Source of the DNA: Armillaria gallica
Taxonomy: Eukaryota > Basidiomycota > Agaricomycetes > Agaricales > Physalacriaceae
Length of the DNA: 64,000 bases
Direction: 5' to 3'
NCBI GenBank assembly: GCA_037576215.1
Contig: JBANDB010000016.1
Span: 1,426,001-1,490,000, forward strand
The notes under the pieces were generated by a model, which was not told the origin of the DNA, did not search any database, and saw nothing but the letters and a program-made list of their open reading frames with translations. The stretch's first letter is position 1. Each line of letters begins with the position of its first letter. Positions 1-10,560 of the stretch are shown here, in pieces. The position numbers and the translations under genes were made by a program.

Positions 1-1357
1 ATCGAGGAGAAGTAGTATGTACTAAATCATCTCTTCCAAGGTCTGGTCCTCTGGTAAGTTAACAGATGCCTTTAATCTATTCAGTCCCTAACACAATAAT
101 CTAGATCGTTGCCTACCTCTTGCACTGGGGACTCTTCGGGACTCTTACCGTGCAGTTATGTGAGTTGCTCATTCTCCAGTAGATTGTTTCTGATCCATTA
201 TCGTTAGATCTGTACTATCTAGCATTTCCGAACGACAAAAGATTCACAAAATATCTCGTCTATGGCATCTACGCTATTGAATTTGTGCAGACGATGCTCA
301 TTACACACGAGGCCTTCACAGAGTTCGGGTATGGCTTCGGGAATATGGAAACCCTGACTGGAATGTATTATAATTGGCTCACTGTTCCCGTCATGAGCGC
401 TGTAGGTGCGTGCAACATCTTCTGTCCGTTTTCCGTTACTTATAACGGCAACAGTTGCTTTTGTCGGACAGGTCTTTTATGCGTACCGAATCTACGTATT
501 ATCAAAGTCACGAGCCGTCCCTATATTCATCACCTGTGTTTGTTGCTGACATTAACTTTCTGTGACAGTCTAACTCATCTATTTACAGGTGTCCTTGAGC
601 AGCTCTGTGGCAGCTGTAGTCACAGGTGTCTACTGTTACCAAGCAGGCGACGTCACTAAACTCAGCACTGACTGGGAGACGTCCATCGCCATCGGGGTGT
701 GTAACTGACTAGGCGTCCTAAAAGTTGATCATATTGAGTCGTATGTAGTTTTGGTGCGGGGGCTCCGCCTTGTGTGATATCATCATCGCTGTTTGTATGG
801 CTTTCTACGTGAGCTCTGTCTCTTTTGGTAATTATCTTCATTGATTTATAATATTTTTCAGCTTACGCGTTACGATACTGGCTTCCGTCGCACCCGAATG
901 CTGGTCACAAAGCTAATTCGTCTCACTATTGAAACGGGATCTGTAACAGGTATTTACTCCTCACTCGTTATCTTTGCCACAAGACTAACTATCCCTATTT
1001 TTAGCTGCTGTCGCTCTGCTCAATCTTATCCTCTTTTTCGCATTCCCTCATCAAACTTTCTACGTAACAGCAGCCCTCATCATTCCCAAGCTGTATGCCA
1101 ATACCGTTTACATGGTGTTGAATTCGCGGATACAGATTATTGGTGGACGAGATGACTACAGGTCTTCTACCGATATGACCATCACAACCAGTGTCATACG
1201 TCATCTACGGGATAGAAACTCCCAAGACACAGAGCGAAATATGGAGCAAGAATCGTCGGGACCAGTGGTCACGATAACTAAAGAGGTATTGAGCGATGGT
1301 TATGAAATGGGTCAAATGAATGTCAGTCGCAATGCGGTGGTGATGTATGTGAGCTAA
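1..1357 (+). CDS. Multi-span membrane protein, DUF6534-like (5' partial)
   Basis: This is the 3' part of a multi-exon gene; the start lies left of the window. Coding blocks separated by short GT-AG introns read in order as hydrophobic helices. One carries HWGLFGTLTVQLYLY, then LVYGIYAIEFVQTMLITHEAF, then FYAYRIYVLSKSR, and a cytosolic segment LTRYDTGFRRTRMLVTKLIR leads into ETGSVTAAVALLNLILFF and ends near NTVYMVLNSR. That order (YRIYVLS, then a basic stretch, then ETG.. helix, then LNSR) is typical of the large basidiomycete family annotated DUF6534, whose function is unknown. The tail after the last helix is polar and probably cytosolic. A late intron could move the stop a little further right (around 1468). 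Family assignment is fairly sure; function is not inferable. Confidence 0.75.
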
Positions 1358-2690
1358 TTTCCCTCTTAGAACAAACCACGGGACCAAGACATCGGCTATA
1401 CTGTGTAGCGGGCGCCTCCATCATAATCATCGTCGGTCTTTCTGCGGATATCTGTACTAGTACAAATTAATACCAGAGCTTCAGTATACTAGTATTTGTA
1501 TATGCCACCAGGCACGTCTATAGTAATAAAACGATGAATTAACGATAACAGAGCATGCACCGCTACTTTATACTTTGCACGTCGCTGAAGTTGACACCGT
1601 CGTGTATAAATGAATATGATGATGATGATACACCCAATATCGTCCTGATCTTCTTCTGAATCTTGCGTTGCGCCCAATAACTGCGACAACACGAAGTCAG
1701 AAGGATCTGTAATGCAGCGGCCAGAGAAGAAGACTACCGTTTTAACAGCAAGGAACGGTTCGGGCTGAATCATATACTGAAAACTGGGGGGTTTCTTAAC
1801 ACACAACCATCTATGTTCCACCCGCAGGTTAAGACTAGGCAGTTTTATTCCTGTGCAGTAATACAGTTACTCAGCAGTTACTGTCCTTAGTATACTTGGA
1901 CTTAATCACCCCCCGAGAGCCTTATTCCAGTTACTCATACACGAATATCCATCGTGATCTGTTCGCTCAAGGTCAGAGGACGCTTGGAAGAAAGTAAAAA
2001 GAATCGCTCTCCGAATCTCTGTTAGCTTTCACAGGTACACACACCCCTTCTCCATATGGCCCTTTGGCCGGCCCTCGCCAAAAGTCCATATCTGCGATTT
2101 CAAAATTGCTTCAGACTTCCGGAAGTAGTGTTAACAATGGACAGAGCATGAGTCTTGCGAGAGACTAGCCTACGGCGACGCAGATTATATGTCATACCGC
2201 CGTCCTCAGAGATGAAATCGAGCGCGATAGGCGATGGGTGGTCCCAGGGTCTATGCACCTCCCACCCTCTCACCCTCTGCACTACACTGCATGAATGACT
2301 GTAAAATCTCATGGCTAAACCCGCCCTGGATGTTGGGCTGCACAGGTCTTGGGAGCGAACGTAGACATCGTCTGCTGCGCATTCACGTTCATCTAAGCTT
2401 GATATGGTCCTCAAAGGCCTTGCGACAGATGTCAACGAAATCAGTGGTGCCATTCAAATCGAACGTTGCTGCCAATCCATCAGCCACGCTAGTAAAGAAA
2501 AGCCAGACTTTGTGTGTCGCGACTCGGCGGGAAAGGTGTGGCCTGCCTCAGAACAAGATAACAGAGGAGGTTCTACGAAGGTCCGGTGTAAGATTCTCTT
2601 TCAGTGTTCACATGCTATTGTGATAAAAAGGATGGGTCACAGAGGAGAGTGCCCACACCATCGTACGGTGGTTCCGTTTCTGGATGAACT
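1358..2690. other. Intergenic, no supported gene
   Basis: Open frames here are short, on conflicting strands and without recognisable motifs. A small GAT microsatellite lies near 1615-1635. A minus-strand 117-codon frame (2100-2453) was considered but has no family signature. Nothing else is seen. Confidence 0.5.
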
Positions 2691-2699
2691 TCAAACGCA

Positions 2700-3500
2700 G
2701 GTAACGGCTAGATTCGCGCGCGGTTATGAAATTTGATTTGATATCTAATTTGAATCGGCCTTGCGCCAATTCTCTAGACCTTTGACGGTGCCGTGATCCA
2801 ATAACAAGGTCAACTTGAGTCGCAAAGGATCAGGCTCGCCATTTTTCGCAGTATACTCGTTCAACAGCGCCCTTGAGATTTTCGAAGGGACTAAGTATGC
2901 TAGCCACTCACGTCGCCTATTGACCTGCTCGTGGCGTTGTCGGAGTGAACCTTGCCATACGATGATGAATTGGAGAGAGAGTCATAGACGAAGATACTAG
3001 ATGATATAGCCAAATCTCCGAGCTGTGCATGGACTCGGAGCCCGATGGAAAGGTTCGGCCGAAAAGCCGGCGTGTCGTTTATACGGAACTGTGGAGGATT
3101 CATATTACAGAACATCATCTTACATGTGCATCGTATTTGCTGACTTTGCCATGCCTTGTCTGTCGCTCTGGCTGCCCGTTGTAGGTCCAAGAACTCCGAA
3201 GTCTCTTTTCGGTATCTTCTGCCGTAATGAGTTTTCAAAACGTCATCTAGGTCACCAAGAACGCCCACGAATCGTTTAATCTTCGTCGAGCGCAGAAATC
3301 TGTTGAAAATGCTTGGAGGCCACTGGCAGAACAACTGAGCCACATGAGCACCCTTCGGAGGAGTCTCGTGCTTCCAGGACTGTACAGTGGGTTAACACAA
3401 GATACATGGAAAATGATCTAGAGGATCTGTTTGGTCGGCATTATGATTCTTTCTGCCAACTTTGCTGGGAAATGGTTGAGCCATGGTGTCGTTACGGTAG
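2700..3500 (-). pseudogene. Decayed protein-coding relic, dispersed copy A
   Basis: Minus-strand protein-like fragments occur in shifting frames, including WKHETPPKG near 3360 and a 147-codon open stretch (3343-2900) with FNRFLRSTKIKRFVGVLGDLDDVLKTH split over two adjoining pieces. A second diverged copy at 10030-10560 has the same order of peptides (WKHETPPKG, then FVGALRDLDGCLKIH) although both copies have stops and frame breaks. Similarity kept at the peptide level suggests both descend from one real gene. The helical character resembles the N-terminal part of fungal signalling-adaptor-like hypothetical proteins, but that is only an impression. No intact gene model can be built. Confidence 0.45.
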
Positions 3501-4130
3501 CGTGGCGATGGCAGCCATAAGATACACTGCGAATTAGGTCAACAAGCAATGCCTACTATCATGCGATGGGATGACTTCTTACAGTTACTCGAACGTTCAA
3601 GGTAATCCTCTAACGATTAAAGCCGCGATTTGTATCATGTCACCAACACTAGAAAGAGGTGACTTCAATCTGCGACGATGATAAACAGCGTACATACTGG
3701 GAAAATCCATATCTTTACTACGTGATGTGTTGATGGACTCGAATTGGTAATGTCGAAACCAACAACTCGAAGCCGATACCCAAGAGATACAAACCAAATT
3801 ATCTTGTAACTTGCAGACATACGGGGAATCAACGTACTTGTGAATGGGCAACTTTTGGTCGAGAGTCAGGGTCAGTTGTGTCGGAAATGTCCAAAATAGG
3901 TTATCATACCGGATAAGGAACAAGTTCCATTATAATGTCAGCCTTGTTTCGTATAAGGGAAAAAATCGCCGATAATCCACATATTAGGTCATTATCATCA
4001 GGACCGAACCTGAAAGTTTAGTAAGATGCGGCCATAATTGCCGAGGCATCTCTTATATGGTCATTATTTGGCCGTATATCTTATAATCCATTTCGGAAGT
4101 TTCCGACATGGCGGTTTGATAACAAGACGC
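3501..4130. other. Intergenic, no supported gene
   Basis: No recognisable coding region, RNA or repeat. It separates relic copy A from the Copia remnant. Confidence 0.5.
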
Positions 4131-4132
4131 GT

Positions 4133-5725
4133 TTGCTGACAAATCACCAGGTCCTCGGATTTACTGTTACAGTCATCACTCCCTCGAAGTCTCCCATCGG
4201 CCCTACTCCTACCTCTGCTCCAGACACCATCCAACAGACGGACCCTCCCTCTGAGCCTTTTTTGGCTCCGAAAGAGCCAATTCTCCGATGTTCTCCTCGC
4301 TCCCACCAACCCAGCGAAGCCGCTCAGGAATCACAGAGGTTCGCTGACAGAGAAGCCGAGGCACGGACTCGTGTACATGATTGGGTTCAACATCTCTCAT
4401 TGGCCGCTGCCGCAACTACCGAAGTCGACTCGTACATCCCACAGTCCTACTCAGACGCTGTTCGCGCAGATGCCCCGCATTGGAGAGCTGCTATGGATGA
4501 TGAATATAATACGCACCTCAAGAGGTATACCCAGCAGCACGGTATCGACTGCACCGACACTTGGGCAGCTGTAGCAAGACTGGAATCCTTACGATGTCTG
4601 CTGCCGTAACTGCTAAACTTGATCTTCAAGCTTTCGCAAAAGAAAATCGATCTTGTATCGGCATATCTGAATAGTGAGACGCAGGAGGATATTTATTGCA
4701 TACTGTTTATGGCACGATGATTGGTACAAAATCTATGACGACTTGGACCATCGTTCATCCAAGGCGGATCGATATCTTGGGACTCTGAGCGAACTTGGCG
4801 GAAATTTTCACCATGACAGATACCTATACAGGTCCGTCATCCAGCGCTGACAAAGGCAAGTGTAGGAAGTCTGAACTGGGATAGAGACATTGAAGGTAAC
4901 AACAACTTCCTGGGAACGCGTATTGACCAGGACCCCGCCTCTGGTACCATAACGTCCTCCCAGCACCCATACACTGAGAGATTGATTTTGGGTTAACTAA
5001 CTTGCAGACCCGTTCGACCCTACTTCCTATCGGCTCGATAACTAGTGTTCTACCAACCAGGAAGAATTGACGAGATGGCGACTATCCCGTACCGTTAGCT
5101 ACTTGCTTGTGTCATGTGGGGACGATTCTGTCTTACGCCGTTAGCGTGCTTTCGCGCTTCCAGACCAACCCCGGGATGGCTCATTGGCGTGCCCTTCTGC
5201 TTGTTGCAGGATACATTAAAGGAAGATGGACTGGATTGGTTTTATTCAGTGACCGCTCTCTCGAACCTGTTGGATACATCTATGCTGACTGCAGCGGCTG
5301 TCAAGATACTAAACGCTCAACTTCGGGCTACGTGTTAACTATGGCTGGTGGACCTGTCGAAGAGACAAGCTACGGTTGCACTATGCGCTGTCAAAGCCGA
5401 CTAAATTTCCCTCACGCGTGCTCCCCAGCAGCTGATGTGAATGTCGTCTTGGCTGGAAGTAATTCACCTCCCACAGCCGCTCCCGGGGACATTTTACGGT
5501 GACAATCTGGGAGCGGCCAGCCTCACGTGTACTACGCGATCTCACCAGAAAGTCAAACACATCGACATTCGCCACCGTTTTGTCTGGGAGTTCGTCGCCG
5601 ATGATCACATCTAGGTGGAGTCTGTTCGCGGCAATACTAACCCTGTGGATCTCTTCATGAAGCCTTTGCCCCGCCTTACCCATCGTTACTACCTTGCTGA
5701 GTTGGGGATTGGACGTACGGGGGAG
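4133..5725 (+). mobile_element. Ty1/Copia LTR retrotransposon, broken pol (RT-RNase H)
   Basis: Fragments of a Copia polyprotein appear in the right order but in several frames with stops. A proline-rich linker ends in SDAVRADAPHWRAAMDDEY near 4450, the usual entry to the RVT_2 reverse transcriptase. AYLNSETQEDIY (near 4660) and FLGTRIDQDPASGTITSSQ (near 4900) are later RT pieces. AHWRALLLVAGYIKG and SLEPVGYIYADCSGCQDTKRS (5180-5310) enter RNase H, followed by YGDNLGA.S and VKHIDIRHR. Integrase and gag were not found upstream, so the element is 5'-truncated as well as frameshifted. It ends where the LTR-like sequence begins at 5726. Confidence 0.85.
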
Positions 5726-5897
5726 TGTTGAAAGAGAATCACGCGTCATATGTCGCCATATCTTATCCTATTCACCTCATCAGTAAGTCACTCCTTTATT
5801 CCGATCCCTATAAATTCGCCCGTAGTCACCCAGATACCTCAGCCGTTTTGCCATCGTTGTACCAGACTGCGTATACATACATATCCTCCTCGTAATA
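5726..5897 (+). repeat. Copia 3' LTR-like sequence, copy 1
   Basis: Immediately after the RNase H end comes a block starting TGTTGAAAGAGAATCACGCG, with CCTATAAATTCGCC inside (TATA-like) and ending near ATATCCTCCTCGTAATA. The same block occurs at 6438-6607 after a second RNase H fragment, which sets its limits at about 170 bp. A short LTR of this type fits Copia elements; no 5' LTR was found in the window. Confidence 0.6.
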
Positions 5898-6130
5898 TGA
5901 ACGTCGAACGTTTGCTTGCTTAGATACCCTGTGAAATCGAATCAGGGTAAGCGGGGACCTAGGGACACAGTGCGGGGATTATGTGGGACAGAGGGAATGG
6001 TCGCTGTATGTCTTCTATGATGAACATTGAATGGATGACTGAAACATTGCGACCGGAGAGAAATGAAGTGCTGGTCCAAACATACGTATGCAGCGGCTGA
6101 TGAGTCATCTGTGAATCTCTAATGCGTAAC

Positions 6131-6400
6131 TCACGCAATGCTCACCAGCAGCCAATGTGGATGTTGTCTTGGCTGGATGAAATTCACCTCCCACAGCCGC
6201 GCCCTGGCACCGTGTACGGTGACAATCTGGGAGCGGTCAGCCTCACGTCTACTACGCGATCTCACAAGAAAGTCAAACACATCCGCATTCGCCACCATTA
6301 TATCAGTGAGCTCGTCGCCGATAGTCAAATTCAGGTGGAGTCTACTCGCAGTAATACCAACCCTGCGGATGTCTTCACGAAATGTCCATCGTCGTGACCT
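6131..6400 (+). mobile_element. Copia RNase H C-terminal fragment, copy 2
   Basis: This is an open stretch encoding the end of Copia RNase H: LSWLDEIHLPQPRPGTVYGDN, LTRSHKK-type residues, HIRIRHHYISELV and TNPADVFTK. It lacks the frame breaks of copy 1 over this interval but has no upstream RT. The LTR-like block follows at 6438-6607. Confidence 0.8.
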
Positions 6401-6437
6401 TGCCGAGTTGGGGATTGGACGTGCGAATCTGGGGGAG

Positions 6438-6607
6438 TATTGAAAGAGAATCGCGCGTCATATGTCACCAAGTTCTTCTCATATCCTATCCTATTCACCA
6501 CATCAGTAGTCACTCCTTTATTCCAATCCGTATGAATTCGCCCGAAGTTACCCAGATACCTCAGTCACTGTGCCAGACAGAGTATACTTACATATCCTCC
6601 TCGTAAT
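6438..6607 (+). repeat. Copia LTR-like sequence, copy 2
   Basis: Starts TATTGAAAGAGAATCGCGCG (first base pair of the expected TG changed) and ends near CATATCCTCCTCGTAATA. It aligns to 5726-5897 with a few indels and follows the second RNase H fragment. Confidence 0.6.
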
Positions 6608-7075
6608 ATGAACGACGAAGCGTTGGCTCGAATTAAGTGGGGAATTGGGGACAGTGCGGGGGTTATGTGAGATAGACGGAATGGTCGTTGCATATCTTCT
6701 AAGATGACTATTGAATGGATAATTGAAACGTTGCGACCGGAGAGAAACGAAGTGCTCAACCAAACAAACGTATGCATTGCGCTTAAGGTATTTTTATTTT
6801 TGAACAATGCACAAAACACTCACATGTTACTAACCTATACATGAACGTAGGCTCGAGCAATTCACTGTCGGGAGAAGTTACAAGTGCTCTGTCAGCGTTC
6901 TGTCAGTGACAGTTGGAAATACCTCCGAGAAAACTCGAGTATCGTGAAGAGATTCAATGTCGACTGAATACCTGACATCGAGAATCTCTTGGCCTTGAGA
7001 AAGAATCGAGCAGTTACGCCACCTACACAAGACTCCTGATGCAGTATTATACAGAGAATTCGAACGTGAGTCTCC
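6608..7075 (+). repeat. Fold-back repeat, left arm
   Basis: This arm is reverse-complementary, with substitutions and indels, to 7627-8098. Shared landmarks are GAGAGAAACGAAGTGCT, ACAATGCACAAAACACTC, CTCGAGCAATTCACTGTCGG and GTCTCCCCATA. A partial direct copy of its inner part (about 6904-6992) recurs at 7108-7198, directly before the inserted 394-bp element. The arm begins right after the second LTR-like block. Confidence 0.75.
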
Positions 7076-7189
7076 CCATAGTACGACCGTGTAACAGACT
7101 GTCACGGCAAAAAGTTGGAAACCTCCCCCCCGAGAAATCTCGAATATAGTGAAGGGATTCAATGTCGCCTGAACACCTGACATCGAGCA

Positions 7190-7602
7190 TATCCTGGCAG
7201 GACCCCCGACTATGCCTACACAGGTCGGCACGCGGAGTTCGGACAAATTCGGCCTCTCCAGGCTTCAAGGTCGGCACCAAGTTCGGACAGATTCCTTGAG
7301 CTCGGATTGTAGGTCAAAATTTTAGTTCGGACAAAGTCGATGCAGTGTGCCAGGTCATTTTGAAGACATAGTAGGCTATAGTAGGCAACAAAGTGAAGAC
7401 TTTTGTTCCACTTTTGTCCTCTGAACAATGTAATGAAAGCGAGTTGGATGGTGTAGAACATTGATGAAGATCATTAGGCACGAAAAATAGATTTTTTTTT
7501 TTGCTGTTTTTCAAGGTCGGAACAGGAGTTCGGACAAATTTTCAAAAATGGGGAAATCAGCGTGCCGACCTCTGTAGGCATAGTCGGGGGTCCTATCCTG
7601 GC
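7190..7602. repeat. Target-site duplication of the 394-bp element
   Basis: TATCCTGGC is found at 7190-7198 and again at 7594-7602, flanking the element. One extra base (A, 7199) lies between the left copy and the terminal GG; it may be a mutated tenth base of the duplication. Confidence 0.75.
7200..7593. mobile_element. Non-autonomous terminal-inverted-repeat element (MITE-like)
   Basis: The termini at 7200-7233 and 7560-7593 are inverted repeats matching at 33 of 34 positions; they begin GGACCCCCGACTATGCCTAC. A 9-bp direct duplication (TATCCTGGC) flanks it. The related sequence at 6984-6993 shows the same site without an insertion (GACATCGAGAATCTCTTGG then CCTTGAGAAAG). No transposase frame is present. 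Inside are four same-direction copies of a motif around AGTTCGGACA at 7236, 7279, 7324 and 7528, two of them preceded by AAGGTCGG. A 9-10 bp duplication suggests mobilisation by a Mutator-like transposase, but that is inference. Confidence 0.85.
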
Positions 7603-7626
7603 CTTGAGAAAGAATCCAGCGGTCCT

Positions 7627-8098
7627 ACTATATATGGGGAGACCCACGTTTGAGTTCTCTATACGATACTGCTTCAGAAGGTAGGTGGCGCAACCACTGT
7701 GTCGGGTATTCAGTCTGCATTGAATTTCTTGTTTGCTCGGGGGGTGTTAAATGTTCTCAAGGGGGCTGGGCCCAAGTATCACTGACAGAACACTTGTAAC
7801 TTCTCCCGACAGTGAATTGCTCGAGCCTACATTCATGTGTGTAGGTTAGTAACATGAGAGTGTTTTGTGCATTGTTCAAAAATAAAAGTACCTTAAACGT
7901 AATGCATACGTTTGTTTGGTTAAGCACTTCGTTTCTCTCCAGTCGCAACGATTCAGTCATCGATTCAATAGTCATCTTAGAAGATCCCCTCTGTCCCCAC
8001 TAACCCCCGCACGGTGTCCCCGGTTCCCCGGTTACCCTAATTTTGATTTCAGAGAATCCAGTTGTATTTAAGCAAGCAAACGTTCGACGTTCAAACTC
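7627..8098 (-). repeat. Fold-back repeat, right arm, up to the pore-former gene
   Basis: This is the reverse complement of 6608-7075, and its outer end also matches the flank of Copia copy 1 (GAACGTCGAACGTTTGCTTGCTTA, in two halves, near 5900-5925). It stops about 34 bp before the likely start codon of the aerolysin-type gene, so that gene's proximal promoter lies within repeated sequence. Confidence 0.75.
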
Positions 8099-8131
8099 AC
8101 CCTCCAGTTTCACCCAAATCCCCAATCCAAC

Positions 8132-9251
8132 ATGTCTACCAATGAAAGTATGTCGCCATTCCGAGTCCAGGCTCGAGCTCAGATCATCCTTTGATACAGG
8201 CACTCAGTCCAGTACCTCGCCCTCTGTCCCTGCTCCCAAAAGTGAGGACAACCCACCGACTCAACCCATTCCACGTAGTAAGTATTCAGCTAACTCCGGC
8301 TGCACCGTGTATATTGATGCTTGTAAAGGGGACCCAGATACTACCTACCTGCTTCCAAAGTGGGTGTACATCCGCGACAGAAATGGTCGCTATCTTTCTG
8401 TCCGCCCGGGCCCAGTCTATGGCACTCTCACTTTCCGAGAAGGTGATGCGGACATCACCAGCGCCTTCCAGGCCGTTCCTCGAGGATCTCGGTACAGTTT
8501 CCAGGGCAGTAACAGCAATTATATCATGCGTTACTACAACGGGTGGTTAAGCTGCGACAACCCCGAGACCGGTGCATCGTACCAAATCATTACTGTCACT
8601 AGCAATTATGCCTACTTGCAGGACAATTATACTGGGCCTGCCCGCTTCCCGTCCAGCGATCTAGATGGGAATGGACGTCCAATCTGCTACGACTACATCA
8701 AAGACTCCTCTCGATTCGAAATCGTCCAGGCCGCTATCAAGAACGAGATTTTCGACGTCAATTACGACATTTCCGGTGCCCAGATACGCGAAGCGACTCC
8801 CGTCATTGCGCTCAGTACGTCCGTTCGCAATGACTCCGATGGTGACGCCAACCAGACCCTCACTTACTCGTACGAGAAGTCGAAAGTTGGCACTTGGAAC
8901 AATACTGCTGGCGTTACACTTGGGGTGTCGACGACTTTTTCGGCAGGCGTACCGTTTGTTGCAAGCGCCGAATTCGAAGTGTCGGTTTCCGCTTCGTATT
9001 CCCATGAGTGGGGTGGCGAAGAAGGGGAAACCGAAACCATATCATCGTCCACTACGGTCACCGTCCCTCCCAAGAAGAAAGCGCGCGCAACCATTATCAT
9101 CAGGAATGCTCAGATCGATGTTGGGTTCACCTACAAGGAGAGGGTTTTGTGGACGAATGGGCAGAGCGAAGAGAATGTGAAGTCGGGAGTTTACAAGAAC
9201 GTAGACTCCTGGCACGTTGATGTCCAGCTTGACAACTGGGAGGACGCGTAG
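8132..9251 (+). CDS. Aerolysin-type beta-pore-forming protein with N-terminal trefoil-like domain
   Basis: The best model starts at the ATG at 8132, with a 52-nt intron (8148-8199, GTATGT...ACAG) that puts the short first exon in frame with the long open frame ending at 9251. A further in-frame 60-nt intron (8278-8337, GTAAGT, internal CTAAC) is possible. The N-terminal third after a Ser/Pro-rich leader has WVYIRDRNGRYLSV and repeated aromatic beta-strand segments, like agglutinin/fascin-type beta-trefoils. The C-terminal half has long alternating Ser/Thr-Val strands (around 8860-9090), a pattern typical of aerolysin-family membrane-spanning regions. No signal peptide is obvious, as in other fungal cytosolic members. 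The family binds membranes and oligomerises into pores, often as defence against grazers. Its role here is inferred; a non-toxic lectin-like function is possible. Confidence 0.8.
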
Positions 9252-10020
9252 TGGTGAGTAAAATTCCTTTCACGGACAATTTAATGCTTACTACAGAGAA
9301 TAGAGCCTTTCGGTGCCTCGATTACCAAATATGCGCAACAAGTTATCCAAAGTGAAGCGAGAATAGCGAAGAAGTATTAGCGCGTGTACAATATATGCAG
9401 AGTGTGTTCCCAAGTTGTAACAAAGAATGTTTTCATCGTGTTAGGATCAATGAGAGCCCTGCTCTTAAAGTATGAGACTGGTAGAGTAACGAAGATTGCT
9501 ATGACTCAACTGCTCCGAATAGCTCCAGAACACTGATAAATGTCAATTCGGCGACTTCAGCGCGTCTGCGAGCTTGAGAGTCGTCGGGGTCGATTGTCTA
9601 TTTGCGGATCGTGAATATGAAAGAGAAGTGAGTTAACTACAATCAATGTCTTTGTGACCGACGTCGTCGTTGGAAAGCGCTGGGGGGATTTACAAAAGAT
9701 CATTTATACGGTGATTCTCCGCACCATTGCATCTTCTCTTTGAGCTGGAAACCTTCCACTCTCCCACCCAGGGCCGAGTAAATGTTTGAGTTACGGAAGA
9801 CGTGGTGCGCTAGCAATCCCATCGCCGCCTTGATTCTGCATGCAACGATGGACCTTAAGAATCGTAACATTAGTCCGGGCATTCAATGACGCCCGTCCCC
9901 CGCTCTAAATTGAGAGCGGATCACGATCTATCTTGAACGGAGCTGTGTTCTACCTCATATTGGCGATGTTCATGGCGCCTCCTGGGATGTCATAGTGGAC
10001 CTCGCCGCACGTTGGTAAAA
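9252..10020. other. Intergenic, no supported gene
   Basis: This holds the 3' flank of the pore-former gene and unrecognised sequence. Short open frames lack motifs. Confidence 0.5.
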
Positions 10021-10029
10021 CGGAGGGGG

Positions 10030-10560
10030 AGTCATCGACGAAGCAGATGATACAGCCAAATCTCTGAGCTCAGAGCTGTGCATGGAGCCCGACGGAAGGG
10101 TTCGGCCGAAAGTTCACCACGTCGATTGGACGGAACTGTGGACGAAAATTTCACGTTACAGCGCGTCATCGTGCATAATGTTTGCTGACCTTTACAAGTC
10201 TTTCTATGCCTTGCCTGGCCGCCCTTGGTAGATCCGAAAATTCCGACGCCGAGCTCGAAAGGTGTACCTAAGCGGTATTCTTGTGCCGTATGAATTTTCA
10301 AGCATCCATCTAGGTCACGGAGGGCGCCTACGAATCATTTAGTCTTCATCGAGCCTATAGAACTGTTGAGACTACTTGGAGCCGGAACGACTGAGGCACA
10401 TTATAACACCTTTCGGAGGAGTCTCGTGCTTCCAGAACTGTAAGGTCAACACCAGACTCACGGAAAACGGACCCAAAGAACCGGTTTGGTCGGCTTTATG
10501 ATTCTTTCTCCAATTTGGCTGGGAAATGGTTGAACCATAGAGTCCAAACGGCGGCATTTC
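10030..10560 (-). pseudogene. Decayed relic, dispersed copy B
   Basis: This is a diverged second copy of the relic at about 2970-3500. DNA landmarks shared are TTCGGCCGAAA, CGGAACTGTGGA and CTTTCGGAGGAGTCTCGTGCTTCC (in overlapping parts). Peptide landmarks are WKHETPPKG and FVGALRDLDGCLKIH on the minus strand. It is broken by stops and frame changes, with no intact gene. Confidence 0.5.

Larger units (their letters stand above)
5420..6800 (+). repeat. Tandem duplication of Copia 3' end plus flank (two ~700-bp units)
   Basis: Unit 1 (about 5425-6105) and unit 2 (about 6138-6780) align along their length. Each has the RNase H C-terminus (GDNLGA, LTRKSN/VKHI, NPADVF/NPVDLF), then the LTR-like block, then the same flanking sequence containing GCGACCGGAGAGAAA and CAAACNNACGTATGCA. 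They diverge after the shared CGTATGCA (near 6093 and 6774). Because non-element flank is duplicated too, this is a segmental duplication rather than two independent insertions. Confidence 0.7.
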
